NCBI GenBank assembly: GCA_025360185.1
Contig: JANYCR010000623.1
Coordinates: 1 to 40,332, forward strand
Length of the DNA: 40,332 nt
Direction of reading: 5' to 3'
From: Leptospiraceae bacterium
GTDB lineage: Bacteria; Spirochaetota; Leptospiria; Leptospirales; Leptospiraceae
A program made the translations under genes and the position numbers. The notes beneath the pieces were generated by a model, which had not been told where the DNA came from, made no database searches, and saw nothing but the letters and a program-made list of their open reading frames with translations. This document shows, piece after piece, positions 1 to 7,330 of this stretch (positions are counted from its first letter, which is position 1; each line of letters begins with the position of its first letter).

Positions 1-428
1 GAAATATAACCCCTGACTTTGGAGATAAAATTTTTTGGATCGCCTGTGGTATTTGGAATTTCCACCTTACTTGAATTTCTTAATTTACCAACAACTCTAA
101 TTATTTCAACCTCTCCGAAGTCCAATTCATCCTAAATAAAAAAGACCAAGCGAAACAAAACCTAGATAAAGCCTTTGCTTTAAAGCCGGAGGATAAGACA
201 TCATTGCTACTAATGTGGTTTTTGCGATATGCTCATCAGCCCGAATGGAGAGTCCAATCTGAGAAAGAAATAATCGCGATACTTCAAAAAGGAGAGGTAG
301 CAAAGAGTTCAATTTTAGATGTAGACATCCAAGTCGCCATTGAAAACAAACACCCTGACCCAGAGCGACTGAAAAAATTAGCGAAGGTGGTTACAGGTGA
401 TTTGCCGGTTGATAGTTTGGAGAAGTAG
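1..428 (+). pseudogene. 3' end of a degraded TPR-like gene
   Basis: Only the last part lies in the window. The frame ending at 428 is open from 84 and encodes a TPR-like helix pair (NLSEVQFILNKKDQAKQN, then KAFALKPED at about 115-195) and a hydrophilic tail ending PVDSLEK. The same frame is also protein-like at 3-71 (KIFWIACGIWNF), but TGA at 72-74 and TAA at 81-83 separate the two parts. The first ATG after the stops (204) lies inside the TPR-like part, so it is not a natural start. I read this as the decayed end of a longer gene starting left of the window. A small compensating indel pair or sequencing error is possible. Its function is unknown; TPR units usually bind other proteins. Confidence 0.4.
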
Positions 429-429
429 C

Positions 430-710
430 GGCACTTCGACTTGTGGTGAGCCTGTCGAATCTATACAATTTTCACTAATTGATAGCGATAGAATGATTTT
501 CTTTTTCTAAGGTTTTCTTAATGCACCAGAGGTGAAAATCACTCAGTGACAGGACTTTTTTGTTCTTTCGTACTAGATGCACTTTGTTATTGAAGGTAAA
601 TCTAAAAAATCCGGTCACTGAGTGATTTTTGCTACTTTACTAAAATGATAAATTAACAGACAGAAAAGTCTACATTCAATAACAAACAGCAAAAATTGTA
701 TCGAAGTGCC
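430..710. repeat. Nested inverted-repeat region between convergent genes
   Basis: This 300-base gap between the TPR relic and the 3' end of fliM holds no ORF but several nested inverted repeats. The outer arms are ggcacttcga (430-439) and tcgaagtgcc (701-710). The inner perfect 16-base arms are aaaatcactcagtgac (535-550) and its complement (614-629). A third pair, with one mismatch, is ttgttattgaaggta (from about 586) against tacattcaataacaa (from about 671). Another cttcgac/gtcgaa pair sits near 435-458. The layout looks like a decayed palindromic element, or several hairpins that could end transcription from both sides. Confidence 0.5.
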
Positions 711-731
711 CCAAATACGATGAGGCTAATA

Positions 732-1757
732 CTAATATTCCTGTTCCGACCTTGTCGATCCAAGTAACTCATCAGGAATCTCTTCAATGATTTCTCCAAT
801 TTGAACAGCGAGACGATTGCCAACCCTGCCGGGAATACATTTGAATTTATTGCGCTCACCGACTTTGATAATCATGTCTGCTTTGGTAGGAGTATTTTCT
901 AGTTTGATAACATCACCCATTTGGAGATTCATAAGTTCCATCATAGTGATGTCAACAGAACCAACTTCGGTGACGAGCGGGATAGTAACCCCGTCGAGAC
1001 GTTCCTGGATGACGGATTTGTTTTCATCTGTTTCCCCGCGACGAATAGAGGAATACCAGTATTGTGCGGAGAGTTTGTTGATGATAGGTTCAATTGTGAT
1101 GTACGGAATACAAAGGTTAGTCATACCTTCTACATCGCCGACTTTTGTTTCGAGTGTGATTAATACCACCATGTCGTTCGGAGGAACTACTTGCGCAAAC
1201 TGTGGATTAGTCTCGATGTTACCGAGACGCGGACGCAAGTCAATTACAGTAGACCAGGCTTCACGTAAGTTACCGAGGATACGAACGATAATCCCTTCCA
1301 TTACTGACATTTCTATGTCGGAGAGTTCGCGGTTAATCTTTGCAGATTCACCTTTTCCACCGAAGAGACGGTCTATGATCGTAAATGAGATGGAAGGATC
1401 CATTTCTAAAATAGCAGAACCCTTTAGCGGGTCCATATTGATTACGGCGAGTGTAGTAGGGTTAGGAATCGAACGAATGAATTCTTCGTAAGTCAACTGA
1501 TCCACCGATGCAACGTGAACGCCGACTAACGCACGGAGCTGAGCGGATAATCCCGTAGTAGCCAGACGGGCAAAAGTCTCGTGCATCATTTGCAAAGTTC
1601 TAATCTGGTCTTTAGAAAATTTATCAGGACGTTTAAAGTCATAGATCTTTACTTTTTTTTGTTCACCGACAGCGGAGTATTCTTCTTCGTTTACTTCGCC
1701 ACTGGAAATTGCATTTAATAGCGCGTCTATCTCATCTTGTGAAAGTATCTCTGTCAT
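732..1757 (-). CDS. fliM: Flagellar motor switch protein FliM
   Basis: FliM is the C-ring protein that receives phosphorylated CheY and switches flagellar rotation. The N-terminus carries the conserved CheY-P binding motif (LSQDEIDALL, residues 5-14). It is followed by the CheC-like middle domain (from about residue 45, with the RTLQMMHETFARLATTGLS segment) and a C-terminal SpoA/FliN-like domain (about 255-330, DVIKLENTPTKADMIIKVG). At 341 residues it has normal family length and looks intact. The start follows an AAGG-type ribosome site and overlaps the stop of the upstream gene by 4 bases, so translation is probably coupled. It is the last gene of a four-gene minus-strand run headed by a cyclophilin lipoprotein. 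No other flagellar gene is visible nearby. Confidence 0.97.
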   Translation of the reverse strand: MTEILSQDEIDALLNAISSGEVNEEEYSAVGEQKKVKIYDFKRPDKFSKDQIRTLQMMHETFARLATTGLSAQLRALVGVHVASVDQLTYEEFIRSIPNPTTLAVINMDPLKGSAILEMDPSISFTIIDRLFGGKGESAKINRELSDIEMSVMEGIIVRILGNLREAWSTVIDLRPRLGNIETNPQFAQVVPPNDMVVLITLETKVGDVEGMTNLCIPYITIEPIINKLSAQYWYSSIRRGETDENKSVIQERLDGVTIPLVTEVGSVDITMMELMNLQMGDVIKLENTPTKADMIIKVGERNKFKCIPGRVGNRLAVQIGEIIEEIPDELLGSTRSEQEY

Positions 1758-2779
1758 TTTTTTACCTTTACTACAACACCTGAAATTTTCCAGAATCCTT
1801 TCATGGTGTCATCTGTTTTTTTAAGTGTGTATTGATATTCGAACTTGGAAGGAATACGATTTAATTCTCTTTCTACATGCACATAAACTCTTGCCATTGA
1901 AGGATTTATTTCTTCCGAGGAAGTAATTTTATAATACGTTAAGTTACCTGATCTTCTTTCTGTCAGATATTTTTTAAATTCATCAACTACGATTTCTTTG
2001 TAGCCGGCTTCCGTGGAAGTATATTCATTTGCAAACTTTGTATATCCCAAAATGAATTCTGGAAAGTAGATGTATTTAAAGTAATGATTCCAGTTTTTTT
2101 TTAATTCAGCGCCTAAGAATAAGTAAACGGTTTCTTCCGGTGCTAGTCCATCACTTGCAAGTTCACTGTCATGATGGCGTTTATAAAGACGCTCTTCTTT
2201 TTTCTTTTCGATTTGGAAGATTGTTTGGTTTTCACTTTTTGCGAAAGTGTTTTTATCTTCTGTGAAGTTGGGATAAAAATATCCAGTCACGTAGTATTTT
2301 TTTCCGGGGGTAAATTCATAGTAGTCGTCAAGGTTAAAACGCTTTGTAAAAGATTCATTTTTATGAATGATGATTTCTTTGACTTTATCCCCTACAAGGT
2401 TACTTACTTTGATCTTGGAGCTTTTTAGAATTTCGGCTTTTAAATTTTCTCTCGCTTGCATCACTTCATCGTTTTCGTCTGTGATTACAAATTGATAGCT
2501 CTCTAGATTTTCAGTCGTTGGGAAAATACGAATAACTTCATTGCCATAATTTTTAATCGTAAAGTCTAAATAAATTGGTTCTTTTTGTTTATAGCTCATG
2601 GATGTGAGCTTGAGATTAACTCTTCCTTGAAGACCAAAAAAATTTTCCGTAAAATTCCCGCGTACATCCATATCCGGGTAGGAATATATTGGGAGAAGGC
2701 ATAGAGAAAATGTTAGCACAAGCTTTAGCATACAGTTTAAGAATCGGCTAAATTTCCTGAATCTAACTAAAAAATCCAT
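1754..2779 (-). CDS. Exported protein of unknown function with an Ig-like domain
   Basis: Not a named family I recognise. Residues 1-34 form a basic then hydrophobic signal sequence (CMLKLVLTFSLCLLPIYSYP), so export is likely. Residues 45-180 look like a beta-sandwich of the BsuPI/Ig type (YLDFTIKNYGNEVIRIF, then YQFVITDENDEVM, then KKYYVTGYFYPNF). The C-terminal part (about 205-341) is mixed, with an acidic helix and strands ending FWKISGVVVKVKK. A second possible start is Met17 (2731), which would shorten the signal peptide to a more usual length; neither start has a clear ribosome site. The stop overlaps fliM by 4 bases and the start lies 4 bases after the preceding gene's stop, so it belongs to the fliM operon. 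A role near the flagellum is only a guess from context. Confidence 0.8.
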   Translation of the reverse strand: MDFLVRFRKFSRFLNCMLKLVLTFSLCLLPIYSYPDMDVRGNFTENFFGLQGRVNLKLTSMSYKQKEPIYLDFTIKNYGNEVIRIFPTTENLESYQFVITDENDEVMQARENLKAEILKSSKIKVSNLVGDKVKEIIIHKNESFTKRFNLDDYYEFTPGKKYYVTGYFYPNFTEDKNTFAKSENQTIFQIEKKKEERLYKRHHDSELASDGLAPEETVYLFLGAELKKNWNHYFKYIYFPEFILGYTKFANEYTSTEAGYKEIVVDEFKKYLTERRSGNLTYYKITSSEEINPSMARVYVHVERELNRIPSKFEYQYTLKKTDDTMKGFWKISGVVVKVKK

Positions 2780-2783
2780 GTGT

Positions 2784-3404
2784 TTAGGCTTTTTTTACAG
2801 CATCTTCAATAATATAATTCGAAATTTTAATCAGTCTCTTTAGAATTCCCTTATTCTTTTTGTAATTGAAGTAAACATCTAGTAGCGAAATCAAATGCGG
2901 TTGGATTTGCGCAAAGGATCTAGGAGAAATCTTATAGTGAAGAATCTCCCTGTCGATATTGTGTTTGATGTTTAATTCAGTCATATGGCGATTGAGCTCT
3001 TTGATCGCAGCGTCACCCGCTTTATCGTGTGTTTCATAATAAGATTCAATTTTTAGAATAAAATCAGTGAGCGTTTTCTTAATCTTAGCCTCATCCTCGG
3101 TAGGTCTAGCTTTGGCAGTCAGCTTATTGATTGTTTCATAGCGTTCCATTGACTCTTCATAAAGCTTATTAATTTCTGATCTCTCGCTCAAAATAAAAAT
3201 GAGAAAGGTAATGATCTTCATAAAGGATTCAGGAAAGATCCGATTCTTATCTAGCTCAACAAGGATTGCATCTTTATGAGTCAAATCTTCTGGAATTTTG
3301 GAGATTTTATCTAGTATGGCGCTTACTGAATCATTTTGGCTAAGCGTCGCAATGAGGGTCATCGCCTCTATATATGCTTCTTCCTTATTTTGCACTTCGG
3401 TCAT
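2784..3404 (-). CDS. Hypothetical cytoplasmic helical protein in the fliM operon
   Basis: A 206-residue, almost entirely helical, charged protein with no signal peptide and one moderately hydrophobic stretch (FMKIITFLIFILS, about residues 61-73). It has no catalytic motif that I recognise. The ATG overlaps the stop of the upstream cyclophilin gene by 4 bases (ATGA) and has an AGAAGG ribosome site about 10 bases upstream, so coupled translation is likely. Its place between a periplasmic foldase and fliM does not by itself show a function. Clean coding features and tight packing make it a real gene. Confidence 0.75.
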   Translation of the reverse strand: MTEVQNKEEAYIEAMTLIATLSQNDSVSAILDKISKIPEDLTHKDAILVELDKNRIFPESFMKIITFLIFILSERSEINKLYEESMERYETINKLTAKARPTEDEAKIKKTLTDFILKIESYYETHDKAGDAAIKELNRHMTELNIKHNIDREILHYKISPRSFAQIQPHLISLLDVYFNYKKNKGILKRLIKISNYIIEDAVKKA

Positions 3405-4279
3405 TTTATAACACCTTCTCTTTTGTCTACGATGACGATTTTATTGATCGTGGTTTTGGAATTTCCATCTTTTACGATTGCGTTAAAGACTAATTCACTC
3501 ACGGGAAGCATTTGACCGAATACTGTGTGTAATCCGTCAAGATGAGGAGTTGCTACTTCATTGATAAAAAACTGAGAGCCATTTGTGTTCGGTCCTGAAT
3601 TAGCCATAGCGAGAGCACCTTTCAGTGCTTTTTTGCTAGTGATTACTTCGTTGTATTTGTAACCGTTACGGGCTAATACCTCTAAGACGCTCATTTCGCT
3701 AGCTGCTTTTAGATTTTCTTCTGCTTCTGTGATTTTACTTTCTAATTCTTGTTGGCTTTTGATTCCCATTCCGACGATGACAGCTTTTTGTAACATCCTT
3801 CCGTAACTCGGCGCGTCCTTTACTTTTATTTTGTCGAGTCCAAGGGAAATAGCATTGATTTCATCATCAAATGTGAAACCTGGTCCACCGGTTCCATCTC
3901 CATTTGGGCAGCCACCTTGAATCATGAATCCGGGAATCACTCGATGAAACGTTAGTCCATTATAAAAAGGTTTCTTTACTTTTCCAGTTGAGCTCGTAAA
4001 TTCTTTTTCTCCCTGAGCTAGGTCGATAAAATTTTGAACAGTGAGTGGAGCATTTTCATGATAAAGTTCAATGAGTAGATTGCCTTTGTTCGTATCGATG
4101 ACAGCGAAAATAGCTTTTTTATCAGGAAGGGGAAGGGTTGTTTCTTCTTTTTTTGGAACTACTACCTCTACTTTCGTATAGTCCGCTGGCTTATAGGAAG
4201 CTTTTTGAAAAGACTTATCTTTACAAAATAGGATTTGCGTAGATAAGGAAAATAAAACAATTAATTTAAAAAAATTCAT
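3401..4279 (-). CDS. Cyclophilin-type peptidyl-prolyl isomerase, predicted lipoprotein
   Basis: Cyclophilins catalyse cis-trans isomerisation of proline bonds during protein folding. Residues 1-19 form a lipoprotein signal ending ILFC, with Cys19 as the likely lipidated residue, so the enzyme should sit in the cell envelope. The cyclophilin fold starts near residue 56 and contains the hallmark FHRVIPGFMIQGG (111-123), the Arg113 equivalent of the catalytic arginine, and NGSQFFI (233-239). Between FDDEI and LKGALAMAN lies an extra segment of about 70 residues (roughly 144-214, helical) absent from compact cyclophilins of about 165 residues. It may cap the active site or bind partners. A GAGGT ribosome site precedes the ATG by about 5 bases. 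It is the first gene of the run ending in fliM. Confidence 0.92.
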   Translation of the reverse strand: MNFFKLIVLFSLSTQILFCKDKSFQKASYKPADYTKVEVVVPKKEETTLPLPDKKAIFAVIDTNKGNLLIELYHENAPLTVQNFIDLAQGEKEFTSSTGKVKKPFYNGLTFHRVIPGFMIQGGCPNGDGTGGPGFTFDDEINAISLGLDKIKVKDAPSYGRMLQKAVIVGMGIKSQQELESKITEAEENLKAASEMSVLEVLARNGYKYNEVITSKKALKGALAMANSGPNTNGSQFFINEVATPHLDGLHTVFGQMLPVSELVFNAIVKDGNSKTTINKIVIVDKREGVIK

Positions 4280-4342
4280 TCTGACCTCGAAGTGTTTTAT
4301 TGATAATAGGGAATCATTTTCCTTGAAATTAAAGATCAGGCT

Positions 4343-4381
4343 CTCAATAAATTGAGATTCCCGATAGAAAATTTCGGGAAT
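4343..4381 (-). terminator. Hairpin pair downstream of argH
   Basis: Two adjacent dyads lie between argH and the cyclophilin gene. Arms attcccga (4357-4364) and tcgggaat (4374-4381) enclose a 9-base loop, and arms ctcaat (4343-4348) and attgag (4351-4356) follow. Read on the minus strand they lie just after the argH stop, so they may terminate argH transcription. There is no long U-tract, so termination is an inference. The attcccg core could also be a dispersed intergenic repeat. Confidence 0.35.
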
Positions 4382-4417
4382 GACAGTTCTAATTCGCTAT
4401 CATCAAAGTTTTGCTAG

Positions 4418-5842
4418 TTATTTTTCAGCCTGTAAACTTTGGCGTAAGTTAGCAAGCGAATTTTCTGCCTTTTTTAATTGCTCTTTTTGTCTTACAGATG
4501 CAGTTCCTCCGTAGACATTCTTTTTTTCGGTGGAATTAGGAAGAGAAATAGCAGCAAAATAGCTTTCTCCTACGAAGTGCTCTGATATAGAAGCTCGGTC
4601 TGATTCTTCAATATCTACAAGGGTTCGATTTCTCTGAACACAAAGAGAAACGAGCTTACCAACATGCTCATGTGCCTCGCGAAAAGGAATTTTTTTGTCA
4701 TTCACTAAATAGTCCGCTAAATCTGTCGCTGTCGCAAAACCACGATTTAAAGAGTTTTGCATTTTTTCTGGATGAAATTTCATTTCGCGAATCATCTCCG
4801 TTATCCCCTCGATAGAAATTTTTACCTGGTCAACAGAATCAAAGAGAGAAATTTTGTCCTCTTGCAAATCTCGATTGTAGGCGAGTGGTAAGCCTTTAAG
4901 TAAAATTAACATATGATTTAGGTTTGCAATTACGCGGGCGGATTTACCCCTTATTAACTCTGCGATGTCTGGATTTTTTTTCTGGGGCATAATGGAAGAA
5001 CCCGTAGTAAGAGAATCAGGCAAAGAAATAAAACCAAACTCTACAGAGGAGTAAATAATAATCTCCTCGCAGAGTCTAGAAGCGTGAACTAGGATGAGCG
5101 AAGCTGCAAATAAAAAATTCAAAATATGATCTCTCTGGGAAACAGCGTCGATAGAATTGTCGCTTAATGCGCGTAAGCCCAATTCTTCTAGCATTAAGTC
5201 TCTATCAGTATTGTAATTTACACCTGCGAGTGCGCCAGACCCTAAGACTAAAATATCATTTACTTCTAAAGTATGCTGCAATTGTTTAAAATTTCTTTCG
5301 AACGCCCAGAAGTAGGCGAGTAGGTAATGAGAAGTTCGAATTGGTTGGGCTACTTGCAAATGAGTATAGCCGGGCATTACAAGTTCCTGGTTATCACTCG
5401 CTTTTTTTAGGATAACATCGAGTAGACGTAAAATGGATTCTAAAATTTCATTTGTCTCGTCGCGGATAAATAACCTTACATCCTGTGCCACTTGATCGTT
5501 TCTAGAACGCCCAGTATGTAATTTCTTTCCCGCCTGACCGATTAAATGCGTTAGGCGATGCTCTATATGCATATGAATATCTTCTAACTCTGTAGTGTAA
5601 TGAAACTGTCCTAGTTCGATTTCTGTTTTGATTTGCATGAGCCCGGTGACAATGCTATCAAATTCCTCTTTTGTAAGAATTCCAATTTTCAATAAGTTCT
5701 TCGCGTGTGCAATGCTTCCTATAATATCCTGTTTATAAAGTCGTTTATCAAAACTTACCGACTCACCGATTCGTTCCATGATAGATGCGGCTTTCGTCTC
5801 AAATCTCCCGCCCCAGAGTTTTTGTGATTTTTCTTCTTGCAT
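4418..5842 (-). CDS. argH: Argininosuccinate lyase
   Basis: ArgH splits argininosuccinate into arginine and fumarate, the last step of arginine synthesis, in the cytoplasm as a homotetramer. The 474 residues match the usual family length. Visible signatures are the N-terminal LWGGRFE (9-15), TGRSRNDQ (110-117), the GYTHLQ segment with the conserved histidine (158-163) and the fumarase/aspartase superfamily signature GSSIMPQKKNPD (281-292), whose serine is the expected catalytic base. The C-terminal lyase domain (TDLADYLV, from about 375) is complete. The ribosome site is weak. A TTGACA hexamer on the minus strand at 5879-5874 could be the -35 box, but the matching -10 is poor. It appears to be transcribed alone. 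Confidence 0.97.
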   Translation of the reverse strand: MQEEKSQKLWGGRFETKAASIMERIGESVSFDKRLYKQDIIGSIAHAKNLLKIGILTKEEFDSIVTGLMQIKTEIELGQFHYTTELEDIHMHIEHRLTHLIGQAGKKLHTGRSRNDQVAQDVRLFIRDETNEILESILRLLDVILKKASDNQELVMPGYTHLQVAQPIRTSHYLLAYFWAFERNFKQLQHTLEVNDILVLGSGALAGVNYNTDRDLMLEELGLRALSDNSIDAVSQRDHILNFLFAASLILVHASRLCEEIIIYSSVEFGFISLPDSLTTGSSIMPQKKNPDIAELIRGKSARVIANLNHMLILLKGLPLAYNRDLQEDKISLFDSVDQVKISIEGITEMIREMKFHPEKMQNSLNRGFATATDLADYLVNDKKIPFREAHEHVGKLVSLCVQRNRTLVDIEESDRASISEHFVGESYFAAISLPNSTEKKNVYGGTASVRQKEQLKKAENSLANLRQSLQAEK

Positions 5843-5893
5843 AGTATTACTGTAAAATTAAAAATTGCTTCGTTGTCAAGTGAAGGACTTTTT

Positions 5894-5907
5894 AAGATTA
5901 CCACGGA
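5894..5907. repeat. 14-base direct repeat, left copy
   Basis: The sequence aagattaccacgga occurs here and again at 7234-7247. The two copies bracket the three small membrane-protein genes. It may belong to a dispersed intergenic repeat family (accacgga...acacgga). Confidence 0.45.
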
Positions 5908-5914
5908 TAGACAC

Positions 5915-6010
5915 GGATGGATTTTTTATTTCTAGTAGAGACAGGTCTCAGACCTGTCTCTACTATTACGATGATATCCATTTTATTTCTAATAGGATGG
6001 ATTTTTTATT
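5915..6010. repeat. Palindromic repeat element bracketed by 16-base direct repeats
   Basis: A perfect palindrome with 16-base arms and a single central base (tagtagagacaggtct at 5933-5948, C at 5949, complement at 5950-5965) lies between two identical copies of ggatggattttttatt (5915-5930 and 5995-6010). Just left is an accacggatagacacggat-type sequence (about 5900-5918). The whole looks like a short REP- or MITE-like element, or a local duplication of about 80 bases. As RNA or single-stranded DNA, the palindrome would fold into a very strong hairpin. Confidence 0.65.
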
Positions 6011-6101
6011 CCTTAAGGGTTTATCTAAAATTAGTATGCTCTCGAACGGCTATCGAGATACCGCTAAAACTAGTAAGCAAGAGAGTAAATAATCAAAGCC
6101 T

Positions 6102-6500
6102 ATGAGCAAGCAATTTTCAAATTTTAAATTATTTCTACTTATGTTTTTATTTTTATCTCTGCCAATCTATGCAGATGCATCCGGAATTGGAATTATGCTA
6201 TTCCTTGGACTCTTTGCTGTAATTGCAATTGTCCCTTCAGTTTTGTTAATACTTTCAGTGATCGTTGGTGCGATTCATTTTTATATTAGTCGTAAATTGT
6301 TCGGTTTGTATTTGCAGTACGCAGAAATATTCGGCTATACAATTAACAGTGGAGGGACTGGTATACTAATCTGGATTATCCTCTTTGTTATTAATGAAAA
6401 AAAATATTTTAATATGAATACCTTTGTAATTGTAGTTAGTATTTCTATGGTTCTATTTCCAATCTTAATTCTATTGATTCAAAAAATAAAAAGTAAATGA
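6102..6500 (+). CDS. Small membrane protein, tandem paralogue A
   Basis: A 132-residue hydrophobic protein with about four membrane segments: an N-terminal segment that looks like a signal peptide (LFLLMFLFLSLPIYADA, about 9-25), then about 30-57, 75-95 and 105-128. It shares layout and motifs with the next gene: the N-terminal pattern ending YAD, the core IHFYISRKLFGL (about 58-69) and VVSISMVLFPILILLIQK near the end. I do not recognise the family, and function is unknown. The start at 6102 directly follows a TAA in another frame and lacks a strong ribosome site. Confidence 0.7.
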   Translation: MSKQFSNFKLFLLMFLFLSLPIYADASGIGIMLFLGLFAVIAIVPSVLLILSVIVGAIHFYISRKLFGLYLQYAEIFGYTINSGGTGILIWIILFVINEKKYFNMNTFVIVVSISMVLFPILILLIQKIKSK

Positions 6501-6567
6501 AGCAAACTGACAAAGAAGATTCTGTTTTTCTATTGCTTTCTGAGTCGTGAAATAAAACCTAAGAACT

Positions 6568-6948
6568 ATGAATAATCAAGTGTCTAAACTAAAAATGTTT
6601 TTATTTATGATTTTGTTATTTTCATTTCCAGTTTATGCGGATATTGGGTTTAAGCCCATCGTCATTGGTGCAATGCTTATATTTTTTTTACTTTTGGTGA
6701 TACTTGCCTTTATGATTAGTTCGATACACTTCTATTTCACTCGAAAAATTTTTCATTTAGAGTTTGGATATTCTAAACTAGTCAAGTATACAATTTTAAG
6801 TGCAATACCAGGGATATTAATCCTTGTTTTCCTCATACCTAAAAAAGATTACACTGAATGGCTTTTTCTTGCAGTGGTGTCTATTTCTATGACAGTCTGT
6901 CCTATTTTACTTTTCTTCATTCAAAAATCTAAACAAAGGATATTATAA
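6568..6948 (+). CDS. Small membrane protein, tandem paralogue B
   Basis: This 126-residue protein is a clear paralogue of its upstream neighbour. Both have a signal-like first segment ending YAD, then IHFYFTRKIFHLEFGY, a third membrane segment, and VVSISMTVCPILLFFIQK at the C-terminus. The pair probably arose by tandem duplication. The stop TAA (6946-6948) is directly followed by the ATG of the next gene, which suggests one transcript. The family is unknown and no catalytic residues are visible. Confidence 0.7.
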   Translation: MNNQVSKLKMFLFMILLFSFPVYADIGFKPIVIGAMLIFFLLLVILAFMISSIHFYFTRKIFHLEFGYSKLVKYTILSAIPGILILVFLIPKKDYTEWLFLAVVSISMTVCPILLFFIQKSKQRIL

Positions 6949-7275
6949 ATGACTCAAGTTTTTGGTTTATTAATCGCGGCGGTAATCGCTATATTTTTAT
7001 CATTCATTTTATCCACGGGGCTTATTAGTCTTATCTGCTATTCGTATTTTTATTTTAAATACAAATCCTGGAAGTATTTTAAACGATGTTACCTGTTTAC
7101 ACTTCTAGGCGGATGCGTTGGAATTTTTATTACCTATGTTTTACTTCCCAAGACTTTAAATTCACAAGTGATTCCTTATTCTATTATCTTTGCCTGTATG
7201 CTCGCCGGCGGGCTTGGTGGACTTGTTGGGAAGAAGATTACCACGGACTTGCATAGCTTGGCTGAAGGGCGATAG
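6949..7275 (+). CDS. Small membrane protein, third in the cluster
   Basis: A 108-residue protein with three predicted membrane segments (about 3-30, 48-66 and 74-96). The third is glycine-rich (MLAGGLGGLVGKK). The start ATG abuts the previous stop, with AGGA about 10 bases upstream. It is not obviously related to the two preceding paralogues. The last residues (about 95-108) are encoded by the right copy of the aagattaccacgga repeat (7234-7247) and following bases, so the natural C-terminus may have been replaced or extended by repeat sequence. Function unknown. Confidence 0.65.
   Translation: MTQVFGLLIAAVIAIFLSFILSTGLISLICYSYFYFKYKSWKYFKRCYLFTLLGGCVGIFITYVLLPKTLNSQVIPYSIIFACMLAGGLGGLVGKKITTDLHSLAEGR
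7234..7247. repeat. 14-base direct repeat, right copy
   Basis: An exact second copy of aagattaccacgga (first at 5894-5907). It lies inside the 3' end of a coding sequence and supplies codons for its C-terminus. Confidence 0.45.
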
Positions 7276-7330
7276 CGGGTGGAAACTTTGTCGAATAGCG
7301 TAAGCGTGTTAACACAGATAAAAGAAGGGC

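Noticed and set aside
817-1491. Long plus-strand frame of 224 codons opposite fliM
   Set aside because: It is antisense to the clearly real fliM, has no ribosome site and its protein composition (serine/isoleucine-rich) is that of a shadow frame.
5874-5879. argH promoter from a perfect minus-strand TTGACA
   Set aside because: No convincing -10 at 16-18 bases; mentioned only in the argH entry.
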